Shown here piece by piece: positions 20,782 through 33,861 of a stretch of DNA of 64,000 nt; positions within the stretch are counted from its first letter, which is position 1, and each line of letters begins with the position of its first letter. The position numbers and the translations under genes are program-made. The stretch lies in assembly GCF_963378075.1 (NCBI RefSeq), contig NZ_OY726394.1:1674001-1738000 (forward strand), written 5' to 3'. The notes under the pieces are model-generated. The model was not told the DNA's origin, did not search any database, and saw only the letters and a program-made list of their open reading frames with translations. Source of the DNA: Mycolicibacter sp. MU0083. GTDB taxonomy: Bacteria; Actinomycetota; Actinomycetes; Mycobacteriales; Mycobacteriaceae.

Positions 20782-22070
20782 AGCCGCCGGAATCCGTGCC
20801 GCCCACGGCGATCGGCCTGTTCGTCGGCAAAGGGGGTGTGGGAAAGTCCACCTGCGCAGCGGCGAGCGCTGTTGTCCAGGCCTGCGCCGGAAACCGGGTG
20901 CTACTGATCTCCACCGACCAGGCCCACTCGGTCGGTGACGTACTCGGGGTTGCGGTGACCCCCAGCGGCGCGCGGGACGCCCGCGAGGCCGTCGCGGTGA
21001 CGCTCGACGACGCCGCTCCGCAGACCGGAAGCCTCGAGGTCCTGGCGCTCGACACCCTGGCGCTGCTCGAGGCGCATTGGGTCGGCGTCGCCGACGTCCT
21101 GGCTGCGCGTTTCCCGGAATCGGATCTGGGAAGTGTTGCTCCCGAAGAACTTTCCGCGCTACCCGGCATCCAGGAGGTGCTGGGCCTGCACGAGGTCGTC
21201 GAGCTGGCCGACAGTCGACGGTGGGACCTCGTCGTCGTCGACTGCGCCTCCACCGCCGACGCGATGCGGATGTTGACGTTGCCGGCCACGGTGGCGCTCT
21301 ATGCGGAGCGGTCCTGGCCGCGGCACCGCAGGCTCAGCGGTACCGAAGATCCCCGTTCGACCGCTCTGGTCGAGCTGATCGAGCGGGTCAGCGGCGCCGC
21401 CGAGCGGCTGGCCGAGCGGTTGACCGACGAGACGTCGGTGGCCGCGCACCTGGTGCTGACCGCGGAACGCGTGGTGGCCGCCGAAGCCGTTCGGACGCTG
21501 GGTGCGCTGTCGCTCAGCGGTGTCCGGGTGGCCGAGCTGATCGTCAATCAGATTTTGCCGCAGGATGATTCGTACGCCTACGACAACCTGCCCGCGCATC
21601 CGGCGTTCGACTGGTACACCGCGCGGATCGGCGAGCAGCAGCGGGTCCTCGAAGAACTCGACCGTGCGATCGGCGACGTGGCGATGGTGCTGGTCCCGCA
21701 TCTGGCGGGCGAACCGATCGGCCCCCGGGCCCTGGGTGAGCTGCTCGACAGCAGTCGGCGCCGGGACGGTTCGGCACCGCCCGGCCCGCTGCGGCCGGTG
21801 GTCGATCGGGAGTCCGGTTCCGGGCTGGGGGCGGTCTACCGGCTGCGGCTAGAGTTGGCCCAAGTCGATTCCGGCGCGCTGCGCCTGGGGCGATCCGGTG
21901 ACGACCTGATCATCGGTGCCGGTGCTACCCGGCGCCGGGTACGGCTGGCGTCGGTGCTGCGGCGATGCACGGTCAGCGACGCGACCCTGCGGGGCAGCGA
22001 ACTGACGGTGCGCTTCCGGCCGGATCCGCGACTGTGGCCGGCGAGTGCTGACGAGGAGGTGCGACGGTGA
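20778..22070 (+). CDS. ArsA/Get3-like ATPase, Rv2184c homolog
   Basis: 430 residues. The deviant Walker A motif GKGGVGKST (about residues 18-26) and the switch region STDQAHSVGDVLG show an ArsA/Get3-type ATPase of the SIMIBI class, a family that dimerises around ATP. A single ATPase domain is present. The CxxC and hydrophobic groove features that define true Get3 or arsenite pumps are not evident. The C-terminal half is mainly beta strands (about 350-425). It overlaps the SRPBCC gene upstream by 4 bp and the small Cys protein downstream by 4 bp, an arrangement conserved in M. tuberculosis. A chaperone or targeting role is only a guess. Confidence 0.88.
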   Translation: MKPPESVPPTAIGLFVGKGGVGKSTCAAASAVVQACAGNRVLLISTDQAHSVGDVLGVAVTPSGARDAREAVAVTLDDAAPQTGSLEVLALDTLALLEAHWVGVADVLAARFPESDLGSVAPEELSALPGIQEVLGLHEVVELADSRRWDLVVVDCASTADAMRMLTLPATVALYAERSWPRHRRLSGTEDPRSTALVELIERVSGAAERLAERLTDETSVAAHLVLTAERVVAAEAVRTLGALSLSGVRVAELIVNQILPQDDSYAYDNLPAHPAFDWYTARIGEQQRVLEELDRAIGDVAMVLVPHLAGEPIGPRALGELLDSSRRRDGSAPPGPLRPVVDRESGSGLGAVYRLRLELAQVDSGALRLGRSGDDLIIGAGATRRRVRLASVLRRCTVSDATLRGSELTVRFRPDPRLWPASADEEVRR

Positions 22071-22480
22071 CCGCTGGCGCGCACCGCGATCTCGGCGAGC
22101 TCGGGCCGGAACTGCGCAGGCTGGCCCAGGCGATCCTGGATCGGCTGGACCCGGCGGTGCGGGCGGCGGCGCTGCTCGCGGCCGCCGGCGACGGCCCGGG
22201 CAAATGCCAACAGGTGTGGTGCCCGGTCTGCGCGCTGGTGGCGTTGGTCAACGGGGAAGAGCACCCCCTGCTCACCGTCGTCGCCGAACACAGCACCGCG
22301 CTCTACGACGTGATCCGTGCGGTGGTCGCCGAGGGCGGCGGGACCGGGCCTACGCCGGAACCGCCCGGACCGCCCGACGGCGCCCCGCCGAGTGGCGACG
22401 GCGCCCCGCCGGCCAATCGGCCCGGCTATCAACACATTCCGGTCACCATCGAAACCGATAACGGCCACCCTGAAAGCTGA
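22067..22480 (+). CDS. Small Cys-containing protein, Rv2183c homolog
   Basis: 137 residues. An N-terminal helical part is followed by KCQQVWCPVCALVALVNGEEH, a CxxxxxCxxC cluster with a nearby His that could bind zinc. The last 50 residues are Pro/Gly-rich and probably disordered. The GTG start overlaps the end of the ATPase gene, so the two are probably translated together. No function is assigned to the M. tuberculosis homolog. A role as partner of the ATPase is inferred from the overlap and the conserved order. Confidence 0.8.
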   Translation: MTAGAHRDLGELGPELRRLAQAILDRLDPAVRAAALLAAAGDGPGKCQQVWCPVCALVALVNGEEHPLLTVVAEHSTALYDVIRAVVAEGGGTGPTPEPPGPPDGAPPSGDGAPPANRPGYQHIPVTIETDNGHPES

Positions 22481-22481
22481 G

Positions 22482-22497
22482 GAATTCCGCGGAATTC
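22482..22497. repeat. Perfect 16-bp palindrome
   Basis: GAATTCCGCGGAATTC reads the same on both strands. It starts 1 nt after the Rv2183c-like stop and sits 95 bp before the acyltransferase start. It could be a two-fold operator or, in RNA, a tight hairpin. No U-tract follows, so a classical terminator is unlikely. Confidence 0.6.
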
Positions 22498-22592
22498 GCG
22501 CTGTGACGAATCACCGTGTGGCTCTGGGCACCCCCGGTCGGTAAAGTTGGCGCGAACACGGTCGCCTTAGTCGGGGGCAGGAGGGAGGGGCC

Positions 22593-23327
22593 ATGTGGTA
22601 CTGGCTGGTCAAGTACGTCTTCTTCGGACCTCTGCTGTCTCTGATCGGGCGGCCGAAGGTCGAGGGACTCGAAAACATCCCCGACGAGGGCGCGGCGATC
22701 CTGGCGAGTAATCACCTCGCCGTGATGGACAGCTTCTATCTGCCGCTGGTGGTGCGCCGCCGGATCACCTTCCTGGCCAAGTCGGAGTACTTCACCGGCA
22801 CCGGATTCAAGGGCTGGCTCACCCGCACGTTCTACACCGCGGTCGGGCAGGTTCCCATCGACCGGGACAACTCCGATGCCGCGCAGGCCGCGTTGAACAC
22901 CGCCGCGCGGATTCTGTCGCAGGGCAAGCTGCTCGGTATCTACCCCGAGGGCACCCGTTCGCCCGACGGCCGGCTGTACAAGGGCAAGACCGGGCTGGCC
23001 CGGCTCGCGTTGCACACCGGCGTCCCGGTGATCCCGGTCGTCATGATCGGCACCGACGTCGTCAACCCACCCGGCACCAAGATGCTGCGGTTCGGCCGGG
23101 TCACGGTCCGGTTCGGTGAGCCGATGGACTTCTCCCGCTTCGAGGGCATGGCCGACAACCGCTTCATCGAACGGGCCGTCACCGACGAGGTCATCTACGA
23201 GCTGATGCGACTGTCCGGGCAGGAATACGTCGACGTCTACGCCGCTAGCCTGAAGAACGGTGTTCCGGAAACCAGCGGGACGGCAGGTCAGCCGGTCGCC
23301 CGGTTTCCGGAGACCGCCGCGGGCTGA
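22593..23327 (+). CDS. PlsC-like 1-acylglycerol-3-phosphate acyltransferase, Rv2182c homolog
   Basis: 244 residues, standard for the family. The four acyltransferase blocks are visible: NHLAVMDS (HX4D), the block around [22 protein letters not shown], and [12 protein letters not shown]. These enzymes transfer an acyl group from acyl-CoA or acyl-ACP to lysophosphatidate or related lysolipids at the membrane. GAGGGAGGGG precedes the ATG. The last 40 bp overlap the convergent mannosyltransferase gene. The 112 bp upstream contain the 16-bp palindrome. Confidence 0.92.
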   Translation: MWYWLVKYVFFGPLLSLIGRPKVEGLENIPDEGAAILASNHLAVMDSFYLPLVVRRRITFLAKSEYFTGTGFKGWLTRTFYTAVGQVPIDRDNSDAAQAALNTAARILSQGKLLGIYPEGTRSPDGRLYKGKTGLARLALHTGVPVIPVVMIGTDVVNPPGTKMLRFGRVTVRFGEPMDFSRFEGMADNRFIERAVTDEVIYELMRLSGQEYVDVYAASLKNGVPETSGTAGQPVARFPETAAG

Positions 23328-24565
23328 TCCGGGACCGGCTGCCGGAGCGGCCGAAGCGTCGCGCCGGCCGTGATGATCACCGCCAGCGCCCACCACATGT
23401 ACGAGGCCCCGCCCAGCTGACGCCACCACGTCGCGCCCACCTCGTGGTGTTCGGGCAACAGATACACCGGGCTGGCCACCATCAGCACCGCCCCGACCGC
23501 GCCCAACACCGTCAGGCCGGTGCAGTCGTGCCGCCGGCCCAGCACCCACGTGACCACCACGGCCGGCAGCATCCACACCCAATGGTGTGACCACGACACC
23601 GGTGAGACGACCAACCCGAACAGCGCCACGCAGATCAGGGCCAGCATCGGAGCGTCCGCGGCCAGAACCCGGCGGACCGCCCACACCGTGATCGCCAGCA
23701 CCAGCAGACTCGCCAGCACCCAGAACACGAACCGCTGGTGCTCGCTCAACGGAAGCCGCGCCAACGCGCCGGCCACGTTCTGATTGGTGTTCAGCGCGGC
23801 GCCACCGATCCGATCGGTGTGCCCGATGGTGCCCGTCCAGTACTGCCACGAATCACGCCAGGCCAGCGCGAAACCGACCAGGGTCGCGGCCAGGAACGAC
23901 GCCGTCGTCGTCGCTGCGGCCCGCAGGTCGCGCCGCAGCAGGAAATACAGCAGGAATACCGCCGGGGTCAGTTTGAGCGCCACCGCCACACCCAGCAGCA
24001 ACCCGCGCGGCCACGGGGTGCGCCGCGGGACGCAGTCGGCGAGCACCAGCGTCATCAACACGACGTTGATCTGCCCGAAGCCCAGATTCGACCGGATCGG
24101 TTCGGACACGACCGCCGCGACCGCCACGATCGCCGCCGCCAGCCACAGTCGACGCGCCCACAGCGGCTCACCGGTGCGGTCCGGTCCGGGCCGCACGCCC
24201 AGGCCGGCCAGCACCAGTGCCATCGCCACCACCAGCAGCACCAGCGTGGTGCAGGTGATCGCCGCCGTGGCGGCCGGCAGCGACAGCCAGGTGAACGGGG
24301 CGAACACGATCGCGGCCAGCGGGGGATAGGTGAACGGCAGGTCGAGTCCGCCCTGTGTGGTGAACAGCGACCCGTCGGCGTACAGCGGCTGACCGTCCAG
24401 CCAGGCCTGCGCCCCCATCCGGTAGACGTCGATGTCGATCCGGTACGGCCAGAAGGTCAGTACCCAGTACGTCGCCGAACCCAGGAGCCCGAGGGTGAGT
24501 ACTTGAAATGCCCGCCAGATGACGAGCCGCTGGTCAACCCGGTCGGACGGGCCCGATCTATTCAT
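23288..24565 (-). CDS. Polyprenol-phosphate-mannose-dependent alpha-1,2-mannosyltransferase, Rv2181 homolog
   Basis: 425 residues from the ATG at 24565; a GTG at 24592 would add nine residues and neither has a good ribosome site. A GT-C enzyme of the GT87 family with about ten membrane helices. The first external loop holds [20 protein letters not shown], which contains the acidic residues expected of the active site. In M. tuberculosis Rv2181 adds alpha-1,2-linked mannose branches to lipomannan and lipoarabinomannan on the outer face of the membrane. It overlaps the acyltransferase 3' end by 40 bp and is divergent from the Rv2180c homolog. Confidence 0.9.
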   Translation of the reverse strand: MNRSGPSDRVDQRLVIWRAFQVLTLGLLGSATYWVLTFWPYRIDIDVYRMGAQAWLDGQPLYADGSLFTTQGGLDLPFTYPPLAAIVFAPFTWLSLPAATAAITCTTLVLLVVAMALVLAGLGVRPGPDRTGEPLWARRLWLAAAIVAVAAVVSEPIRSNLGFGQINVVLMTLVLADCVPRRTPWPRGLLLGVAVALKLTPAVFLLYFLLRRDLRAAATTTASFLAATLVGFALAWRDSWQYWTGTIGHTDRIGGAALNTNQNVAGALARLPLSEHQRFVFWVLASLLVLAITVWAVRRVLAADAPMLALICVALFGLVVSPVSWSHHWVWMLPAVVVTWVLGRRHDCTGLTVLGAVGAVLMVASPVYLLPEHHEVGATWWRQLGGASYMWWALAVIITAGATLRPLRQPVPDQPAAVSGNRATG

Positions 24566-24647
24566 GGTGAGCAACAGACTATCGGTGCCCACGCCATGCC
24601 GACGGTCATCCGGGCGCGGTGCGCGGCGAGGGCGTACGTTCTGTTAG

Positions 24648-25666
24648 GTGCTCGAATGGTTCGAAGACGACATCGTCGGCCGTGGCAGACTGCCGCTGCT
24701 GTGCTGTCTGTTGGCGTTCCTGGTGACGTTTCTGGTGACCCGGTCGGTGGTCCGCTACATCCGCAGTCGGCCCGCCGATGCCGGTGAACCCCGGTGGTGG
24801 CAGCCGCGAAATCTGCATTTCGGTTCCAAACACATCCACCACGTGGTCTTCGGGGTGGTGCTGGTGATGGTCTCGGGGGTGACCCTGGTGGCGATGGGCG
24901 CCGGGGCGCGCGAACCGGCGTTCAGCCTCGCCGCGATCGGGTTCGGCATCGGGGCCGCGCTGGTGCTCGACGAGTACGCGCTGATCCTGCACCTGTCCGA
25001 CGTGTACTGGGAGGAGGACGGGCGTGCCTCGGTGGATGCGGTGTTCGCCGCCGCCGCGGTCACCGGACTGCTGGTGCTGGGTTTTCATCCGCTGACGTTC
25101 GTGTTGTCGACGTGGCATGACACGTCGTCGCCGCTGATCCACGCCGGGGTGATCGCCGGCCTGGTGATGGCGTTGCCGTTGGGTGTGGTGGTGTTGTTGA
25201 AAGGCAAGGTGTGGACCGGATTGCTCGGGATGTTCTTTTTTCCGCTGCTGGTGGTGGGCGCGGTGCGGCTGTCGAGGCCGCACGCGCCGTGGGCGCGCTG
25301 GCGTTACCTGACCAACGCCGAGCGGATGAACCGGGCGCTGGAGCGGGAACGCCGGCTGCGCCGGCCGGTGATCCAGGCGAAGCTCTGGCTGCAGGATGCG
25401 ATCGCCGGCCAACCGCAGGTGCCCGATGACCATGTCGTGGACGCCGAACTCGACCGCGACGTGCGGGCGGCGTCGGCTCCGACCGTGCAGTTCATGATTC
25501 GCCGCCAGGTACCCATCGGCCGGCCGCCGGAGCGGCCGGTACCGGCGGCGGGCGGCCCGGTCCGGCCACCGATGCGTCCGGCACCCAACCGGGTGGTCGC
25601 CGAGGCGTCGGCGCCGACCATGCCGGTCGCGATTCCGCGCATCCACCGGCCGGGCGGTCCGCCGCG

Positions 25667-25670
<4 letters not shown>
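24648..25670 (+). CDS. Integral membrane protein, Rv2180c homolog
   Basis: 340 residues. About seven membrane helices occupy residues 15-215. A motif-rich loop FGSKHIHHVVFGV near residue 65 has three His that could bind metal. The C-terminal 120 residues are Pro/Arg-rich and cytoplasmic. The GTG at 24648 has TACGTT 7 nt before it, suggesting leaderless transcription. The stop overlaps the RNase start by 4 bp (GTGA). No function is known; its place among PIM/LAM genes suggests an envelope role, which is inference. Confidence 0.82.
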
Positions 25671-27584
<1,914 letters not shown>

Positions 27585-27607
27585 CTTTTTCCCCTTTTCC
27601 CCGCGAG

Positions 27608-27659
27608 GCAGACAGGGAATCGCACGGATAGGTGACCCCTAGCGCGATTCTCTGTCTGC
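27608..27659. terminator. Bidirectional hairpin between aroG and pknL
   Basis: A 16-bp stem with one G-T mismatch: left arm GCAGACAGGGAATCGC at 27608-27623 and right arm at 27644-27659, with a 20-nt loop. It sits exactly between the convergent stops. On the bottom strand the transcript continues into a purine-rich run rather than U, so termination by stem strength is assumed, as is common in mycobacteria. Confidence 0.75.
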
Positions 27660-27672
27660 TCGGCGGAGGGGG

Positions 27673-28869
<1,197 letters not shown>

Positions 28870-28909
28870 CTGGTCATGGTATGTGTGCGAGCGGCCCGCT
28901 CGGCGGTTC

Positions 28910-28915
28910 TAAACT
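28910..28915 (+). promoter_or_regulatory. -10 hexamer for the leaderless Rv2175c homolog
   Basis: TAAACT ends 6 nt before the GTG at 28922. The TAA within it (28910-28912) is also an in-frame stop, so the coding region cannot extend upstream. Confidence 0.55.
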
Positions 28916-28921
28916 TGTGTC

Positions 28922-29326
28922 GTGAGCAGCATTCCGGCCTCCGATGACGTCCTTCAGCCCGATGAACCGACCTTCGATCTGCCCCAGGTCGCCGAAATGC
29001 TCGGGGTTCCGGTCACCAAGGTGCACCAGCATCTACGGGACAACCACCTGATCGCGATTCGGCGCTCCGGTGTGCTGCTGGTGCCGCAGGTGTTCTTCAC
29101 CGACGAGGGCGACGTGGTCAAGCTCCTGCCGGGGTTGTTGGCGCTGTTGCACGACGGCGGCTATCAGCCGACCGAGATCGTGCGGTGGCTGTTCACCCCG
29201 GACCCGTCGCTGTCGTTGACCCGCGACGGCGCGCCCGACCCGGTCGACAACGCCCGCCCGATCGATGCGTTGCACGCCCACCAGGCCCGCGAAGTTATGC
29301 GCCGGGCGCAGGCCATGGCGTACTAG
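28922..29326 (+). CDS. DNA-binding protein, PknL substrate Rv2175c homolog
   Basis: 134 residues. A winged helix-turn-helix is suggested by LPQVAEMLGVPVTKVHQHLRD, with a conserved C-terminal half ending in HAHQAREVMRRAQAMAY. The M. tuberculosis protein binds DNA and is switched off by PknL phosphorylation of Thr9 in its flexible N-terminal tail. Here an in-frame stop just before the GTG removes that tail: the protein begins MSSIPASDD and its first Thr is residue 17. Control by PknL may therefore differ. Convergent with mptA, 10 bp away. Confidence 0.9.
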   Translation: MSSIPASDDVLQPDEPTFDLPQVAEMLGVPVTKVHQHLRDNHLIAIRRSGVLLVPQVFFTDEGDVVKLLPGLLALLHDGGYQPTEIVRWLFTPDPSLSLTRDGAPDPVDNARPIDALHAHQAREVMRRAQAMAY

Positions 29327-29336
29327 CAGCCGCGGT

Positions 29337-30872
29337 TCAGGCGGCGGGGGTGGAGTCGAGTTCGGCGGCCCGCGGCGCCTTCGACAACCGGTGCCAGGCA
29401 TAGGCTGCGCAGCCCATCGCGCTGAGCACGTGCAGCCAGGTGTACATGCCGTGCGAGCCGTCCGGCTTGAAGATCACCATGATCCACGTCGAGGCCGCGG
29501 CGATCACCGCGATCGCACTCGGGGAGCGGACCACGGTGGCGGCCACCGCCAGCGGCCAGGTGTAGTACCAGGGCAACGCGGCCGGCACGAACAGCACCAC
29601 CAGCAGCATCGCCCAGGCGATACCGCAGACCGCGGACCGGTCGTCGCGTCGCGCCCGCCACCACAGCACCGGCAGTACCAGCCCGATGACCGCCAGGCCG
29701 CACATCCGGGTGATGTGCAGCACCGAATAGAAGTTCACCGACGCGAAGAAGGTGACGATCAGGTGGATCAGGTTGGCGGCGGCGGTGGGCACGGTCAGCC
29801 AGTTGATGATCTTGACGTTGCCGGCCAGCAGTGCGGTCAACCAGCCCATGCTCACGCCCGCCAGGGCAGACAACACGGCGAAGACAGCGACGACGATCGC
29901 CGCCGACAGCGCGGTCACGGTGGCGAAGGCGGCCAGGGTCGGGTAGCCGCGCCGTTCACGTAGTCGCCGCATCCACACCCACACCAAGAAGGGCAACGCG
30001 ATAACGGCGGTAGCTTTCACCGCTGCCGCCAGCGCTACCAGTCCCACCCCCACCAGGGGACGACTTTCCAGTGTGAACGCGATACCGGCGACCATCAGGC
30101 CGACCATCAGCATCTCGTTGTGCACCCCGCCCATCAGGTGAATGATCACCAGCGGGTTGAGCACGGCCAGGAGCAGCGCGGCCGGGGCGCTGCCGCCGAC
30201 ACGGGCGGCCACCCGCGGCGCGGCCCAGATCAGCAACGCCAGCCCGGGCAGCATGCACAGGCGCAACAGCATGGTTCCGGCCACCACGTTGTTGCCGACC
30301 AGCATCGTGACCAGCTTGGCGACCAGGATGAACGCCGGACCGTACGGTGCCGTGGTCGCCGCCCAGATCGGGCTGACGTCCTCGAGCAGCACATTGGGGT
30401 TGTCGACCGGCCCCACCTGGTAGGGGTCGAATCCGTCGCGCAGCAACGCACCCTGGGCCAGGTAGGAATACGTGTCGCGGCTGAACACCGGAACCGACAG
30501 CAGCAGCGGCGCCAGCCAGAAACCGGTGGTGACGATCAGCGTGTAGGCGCTCACGGTGCCGTCGATCACCCGTCGGCCCAGGCCGAGCCAGGCGGCGAGC
30601 ATCACCGCGACGCCGGTCCACAGCAGCACCGACGACAGCACCAGCCCGTGGCCGAAGCGCAGCCAGGACAGGTGCAGCGAATCGAGCACCGGATCCTGGA
30701 TCCGGGTGCTGCCGGCACCCAGCCCGCCGACGGTGATCAGCAGGGCCCCCAGGCAACCGAACCAGGCGGCTTTCGCCTGCGCTCCGGTGGCGAACTCCCG
30801 CAGGCGCGCCAAGCCGCCCACGGCGGGGCCGGCCGGATTCGGCGCAGCGGGCGTGGCGGGGGTCGACGTCAT
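29337..30872 (-). CDS. mptA: Alpha-(1->6)-mannopyranosyltransferase MptA
   Basis: 511 residues from the ATG at 30872, which has GAGGAG upstream; an open frame continues 59 codons further but is Arg-rich and unlike protein. A GT-C enzyme with about 12-13 membrane helices and the external-loop motif VFSRDTYSYLAQGALLRDGFD carrying the catalytic Asp. MptA elongates the alpha-1,6-mannan core of lipomannan using polyprenyl-phosphate mannose. It follows idsA2 by 14 bp in the same direction, so the two are probably cotranscribed, which would link polyprenyl synthesis with a polyprenyl-sugar enzyme. Confidence 0.93.
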   Translation of the reverse strand: MTSTPATPAAPNPAGPAVGGLARLREFATGAQAKAAWFGCLGALLITVGGLGAGSTRIQDPVLDSLHLSWLRFGHGLVLSSVLLWTGVAVMLAAWLGLGRRVIDGTVSAYTLIVTTGFWLAPLLLSVPVFSRDTYSYLAQGALLRDGFDPYQVGPVDNPNVLLEDVSPIWAATTAPYGPAFILVAKLVTMLVGNNVVAGTMLLRLCMLPGLALLIWAAPRVAARVGGSAPAALLLAVLNPLVIIHLMGGVHNEMLMVGLMVAGIAFTLESRPLVGVGLVALAAAVKATAVIALPFLVWVWMRRLRERRGYPTLAAFATVTALSAAIVVAVFAVLSALAGVSMGWLTALLAGNVKIINWLTVPTAAANLIHLIVTFFASVNFYSVLHITRMCGLAVIGLVLPVLWWRARRDDRSAVCGIAWAMLLVVLFVPAALPWYYTWPLAVAATVVRSPSAIAVIAAASTWIMVIFKPDGSHGMYTWLHVLSAMGCAAYAWHRLSKAPRAAELDSTPAA

Positions 30873-30886
30873 CGCGGTGGGGCTCC

Positions 30887-32029
<1,143 letters not shown>

Positions 32030-32150
32030 TCAGCGTAGAGTGTGCCACCACGAGTGGGGGGACTCAGGCCGGTGGCGGCCGGCGGCGGCTGGACGCTGCC
32101 CCGCCCAACCCCCGAAGCACTGTTGGCCGTCCTTGATGAGGAGCAACCGC

Positions 32151-33056
32151 GTGACCTTGAATACCGTCGCACTCGAACTCGTCCCGCCGAACGTGGAGCC
32201 GGGCGGTCGGCCGGCCGACGAGACGGTGCATGAGGAAGCCCACAAGGTGCTGCGGTTCGCGTCCGAGTCCGGTCTGCAGGGGCGGATCCGCCACATCCTG
32301 ATGCCGAGCATGATCGCCGAGGAGGACGACCGGCCGATCGAGATGAAGCCCAAGCTCGACGTCCTGGACTTCTGGCAGGCCCTGCGCCCGGAACTGCCGG
32401 GCGTGGCCGGTCTGTGCACGCAGGTCACGTCGTTCTCCGATGAGGCCGGTCTGCGCAGTCGGCTGGGCGATCTGACCGGTGCCGGTATCGACGGTGTCGT
32501 CTTCGTCGGGGTGCCCCGCACCATGGCCGACGGGGAGGGCGCGGGCGTACCCCCGACCGATGCGCTGGAGATCTTCCGGGCCGACGTGGCCAACCGCGGC
32601 GCCATTCTCATCCCGACCCGTGCCGACGAGCTCGGCCGGTTCAACTTCAAGTGCGAGCGCGGCGCGAACTTCGCCCTGACCCAGTTGCTGTACTCCGATG
32701 CGATCGTGGGGTTTTTGACCGAGTTCGCCAAGCGCAGTGATGCCCGCCCGGAGGTCTTGCTGTCGTTCGGTTTCGTGCCGACGGTCGAGAGCCGGGTCGG
32801 ACTGATCGACTGGCTGATCCAGGACCCCGGCAACGCCGCGGTCGCCGCTGAGCAGCAATTCGTCAAGACGCTCGCCGCCAGCGAGCCCGACGAGCGCCGC
32901 AAGCTGATGCTCGACCTGTACAAGCGGGTGGTCGACGGCGTCGTCGACCTGGGTTTCCCGTTGAGCATCCACCTGGAGGCGACCTACGGGGTTTCCGGCG
33001 CGGCGTTTCGGACCTTCGCGCAGATGCTCGAATATTTCTCGCCCGAGGTGCGCTGA
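32151..33056 (+). CDS. MetF-like protein, Rv2172c homolog
   Basis: 301 residues, identical in length to Rv2172c. A TIM-barrel of the methylenetetrahydrofolate reductase superfamily: LGDLTGAGIDGVVFVGVPRTM, then FNFKCERGANFALTQLLYSDAIVGF and a C-terminal LGFPLSIHLEATYGVSG. The strong flavin-binding residues of MetF are not clear, in line with reports that mycobacteria have FAD-independent reductases. The GTG at 32151 follows GAGGAG by about 7 nt; an ATG five codons earlier lies inside that ribosome site. Convergent with lppM and divergent from idsA2. Confidence 0.82.
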   Translation: MTLNTVALELVPPNVEPGGRPADETVHEEAHKVLRFASESGLQGRIRHILMPSMIAEEDDRPIEMKPKLDVLDFWQALRPELPGVAGLCTQVTSFSDEAGLRSRLGDLTGAGIDGVVFVGVPRTMADGEGAGVPPTDALEIFRADVANRGAILIPTRADELGRFNFKCERGANFALTQLLYSDAIVGFLTEFAKRSDARPEVLLSFGFVPTVESRVGLIDWLIQDPGNAAVAAEQQFVKTLAASEPDERRKLMLDLYKRVVDGVVDLGFPLSIHLEATYGVSGAAFRTFAQMLEYFSPEVR

Positions 33057-33070
33057 ACCGGCGTCGCGGC

Positions 33071-33784
33071 TCAGCCGGCGGTGTCGTCGGGTGCGCCGAA
33101 GCGCGGCGACCGGTCCCGGAGGGACCAGGCCAGCAGGGCGACCAGTCCGGCGGCGGCGAACGTCGACAGGGCCAGCCAGGTCGCGGCATGGGCGAACGCC
33201 CGATTGCTGGGATCGGTATAGCGCGCTTGAGCGTTCATGGTGCTCACCACGCCCGGCTTGAGGTGCCACTGCACGGTGTCACCGCCGATGCGCTCGCCGT
33301 TGGTGGCCGTCACCTCACCGGGGAACGCGACGCTCAACTGGACGTCGGCCTCCGGGTCGTTGAGTGTCGTCAGATCCACCCGGCCTTCCAGGATCACCAG
33401 GTTTCCGGCGCGGCGCAGGGACAGGTCCACCCCGGCGGCGTCGCGGTGCATCTCGGCCAGCTGCGGCAATTCGGCGAAGGTCAGATCGGAGAAGACCGCC
33501 TGCGAGCCGACGTAGCCGTCCCGGCTGTAATTGGAGATCGCGATCTTCTGCGGGAACGACACATCCGCGTTGAGCTTGGGGCCGGTGTCCTCGTCGGTGC
33601 GGGGTTTGGCCGCCACGATGATCTGCCCGGAGACCTGATCGTTGGGGGAGACGGTGATGGTCGCCCGGATGCGCACGCACCCGCTCAGCGGTGCCACCAC
33701 GAGCAGCAACATCAGCGCCGCCAACAGTCGGCGGTAGGTGCTGAATCGTCGAGGCCGACTTCCAACGGGCTGTCGAACGGGCAC
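33071..33784 (-). CDS. lppM: Lipoprotein LppM
   Basis: 237 residues from the GTG at 33784 (a GTG at 33805 would add seven). A basic N-terminus and hydrophobic core end in the lipobox LSGC, so Cys36 would be lipidated. A conserved beta-rich domain, with VSFPQKIAISNYSRDGYVGSQ, is followed by a C-terminal membrane helix LALSTFAAAGLVALLAW. M. tuberculosis LppM has been tied to early trafficking of the bacillus in macrophages and its domain binds PIM-like lipids. It overlaps no gene but lies 77 bp from the acetyltransferase stop. Confidence 0.87.
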   Translation of the reverse strand: MPVRQPVGSRPRRFSTYRRLLAALMLLLVVAPLSGCVRIRATITVSPNDQVSGQIIVAAKPRTDEDTGPKLNADVSFPQKIAISNYSRDGYVGSQAVFSDLTFAELPQLAEMHRDAAGVDLSLRRAGNLVILEGRVDLTTLNDPEADVQLSVAFPGEVTATNGERIGGDTVQWHLKPGVVSTMNAQARYTDPSNRAFAHAATWLALSTFAAAGLVALLAWSLRDRSPRFGAPDDTAG

Positions 33785-33861
33785 TAGCGATCGCCGAACA
33801 TGCACGGGGTCATCGTGCCAGACCCGGGGGCGGCTGCGCCGACGATGCGGCCCCGGGCCCG

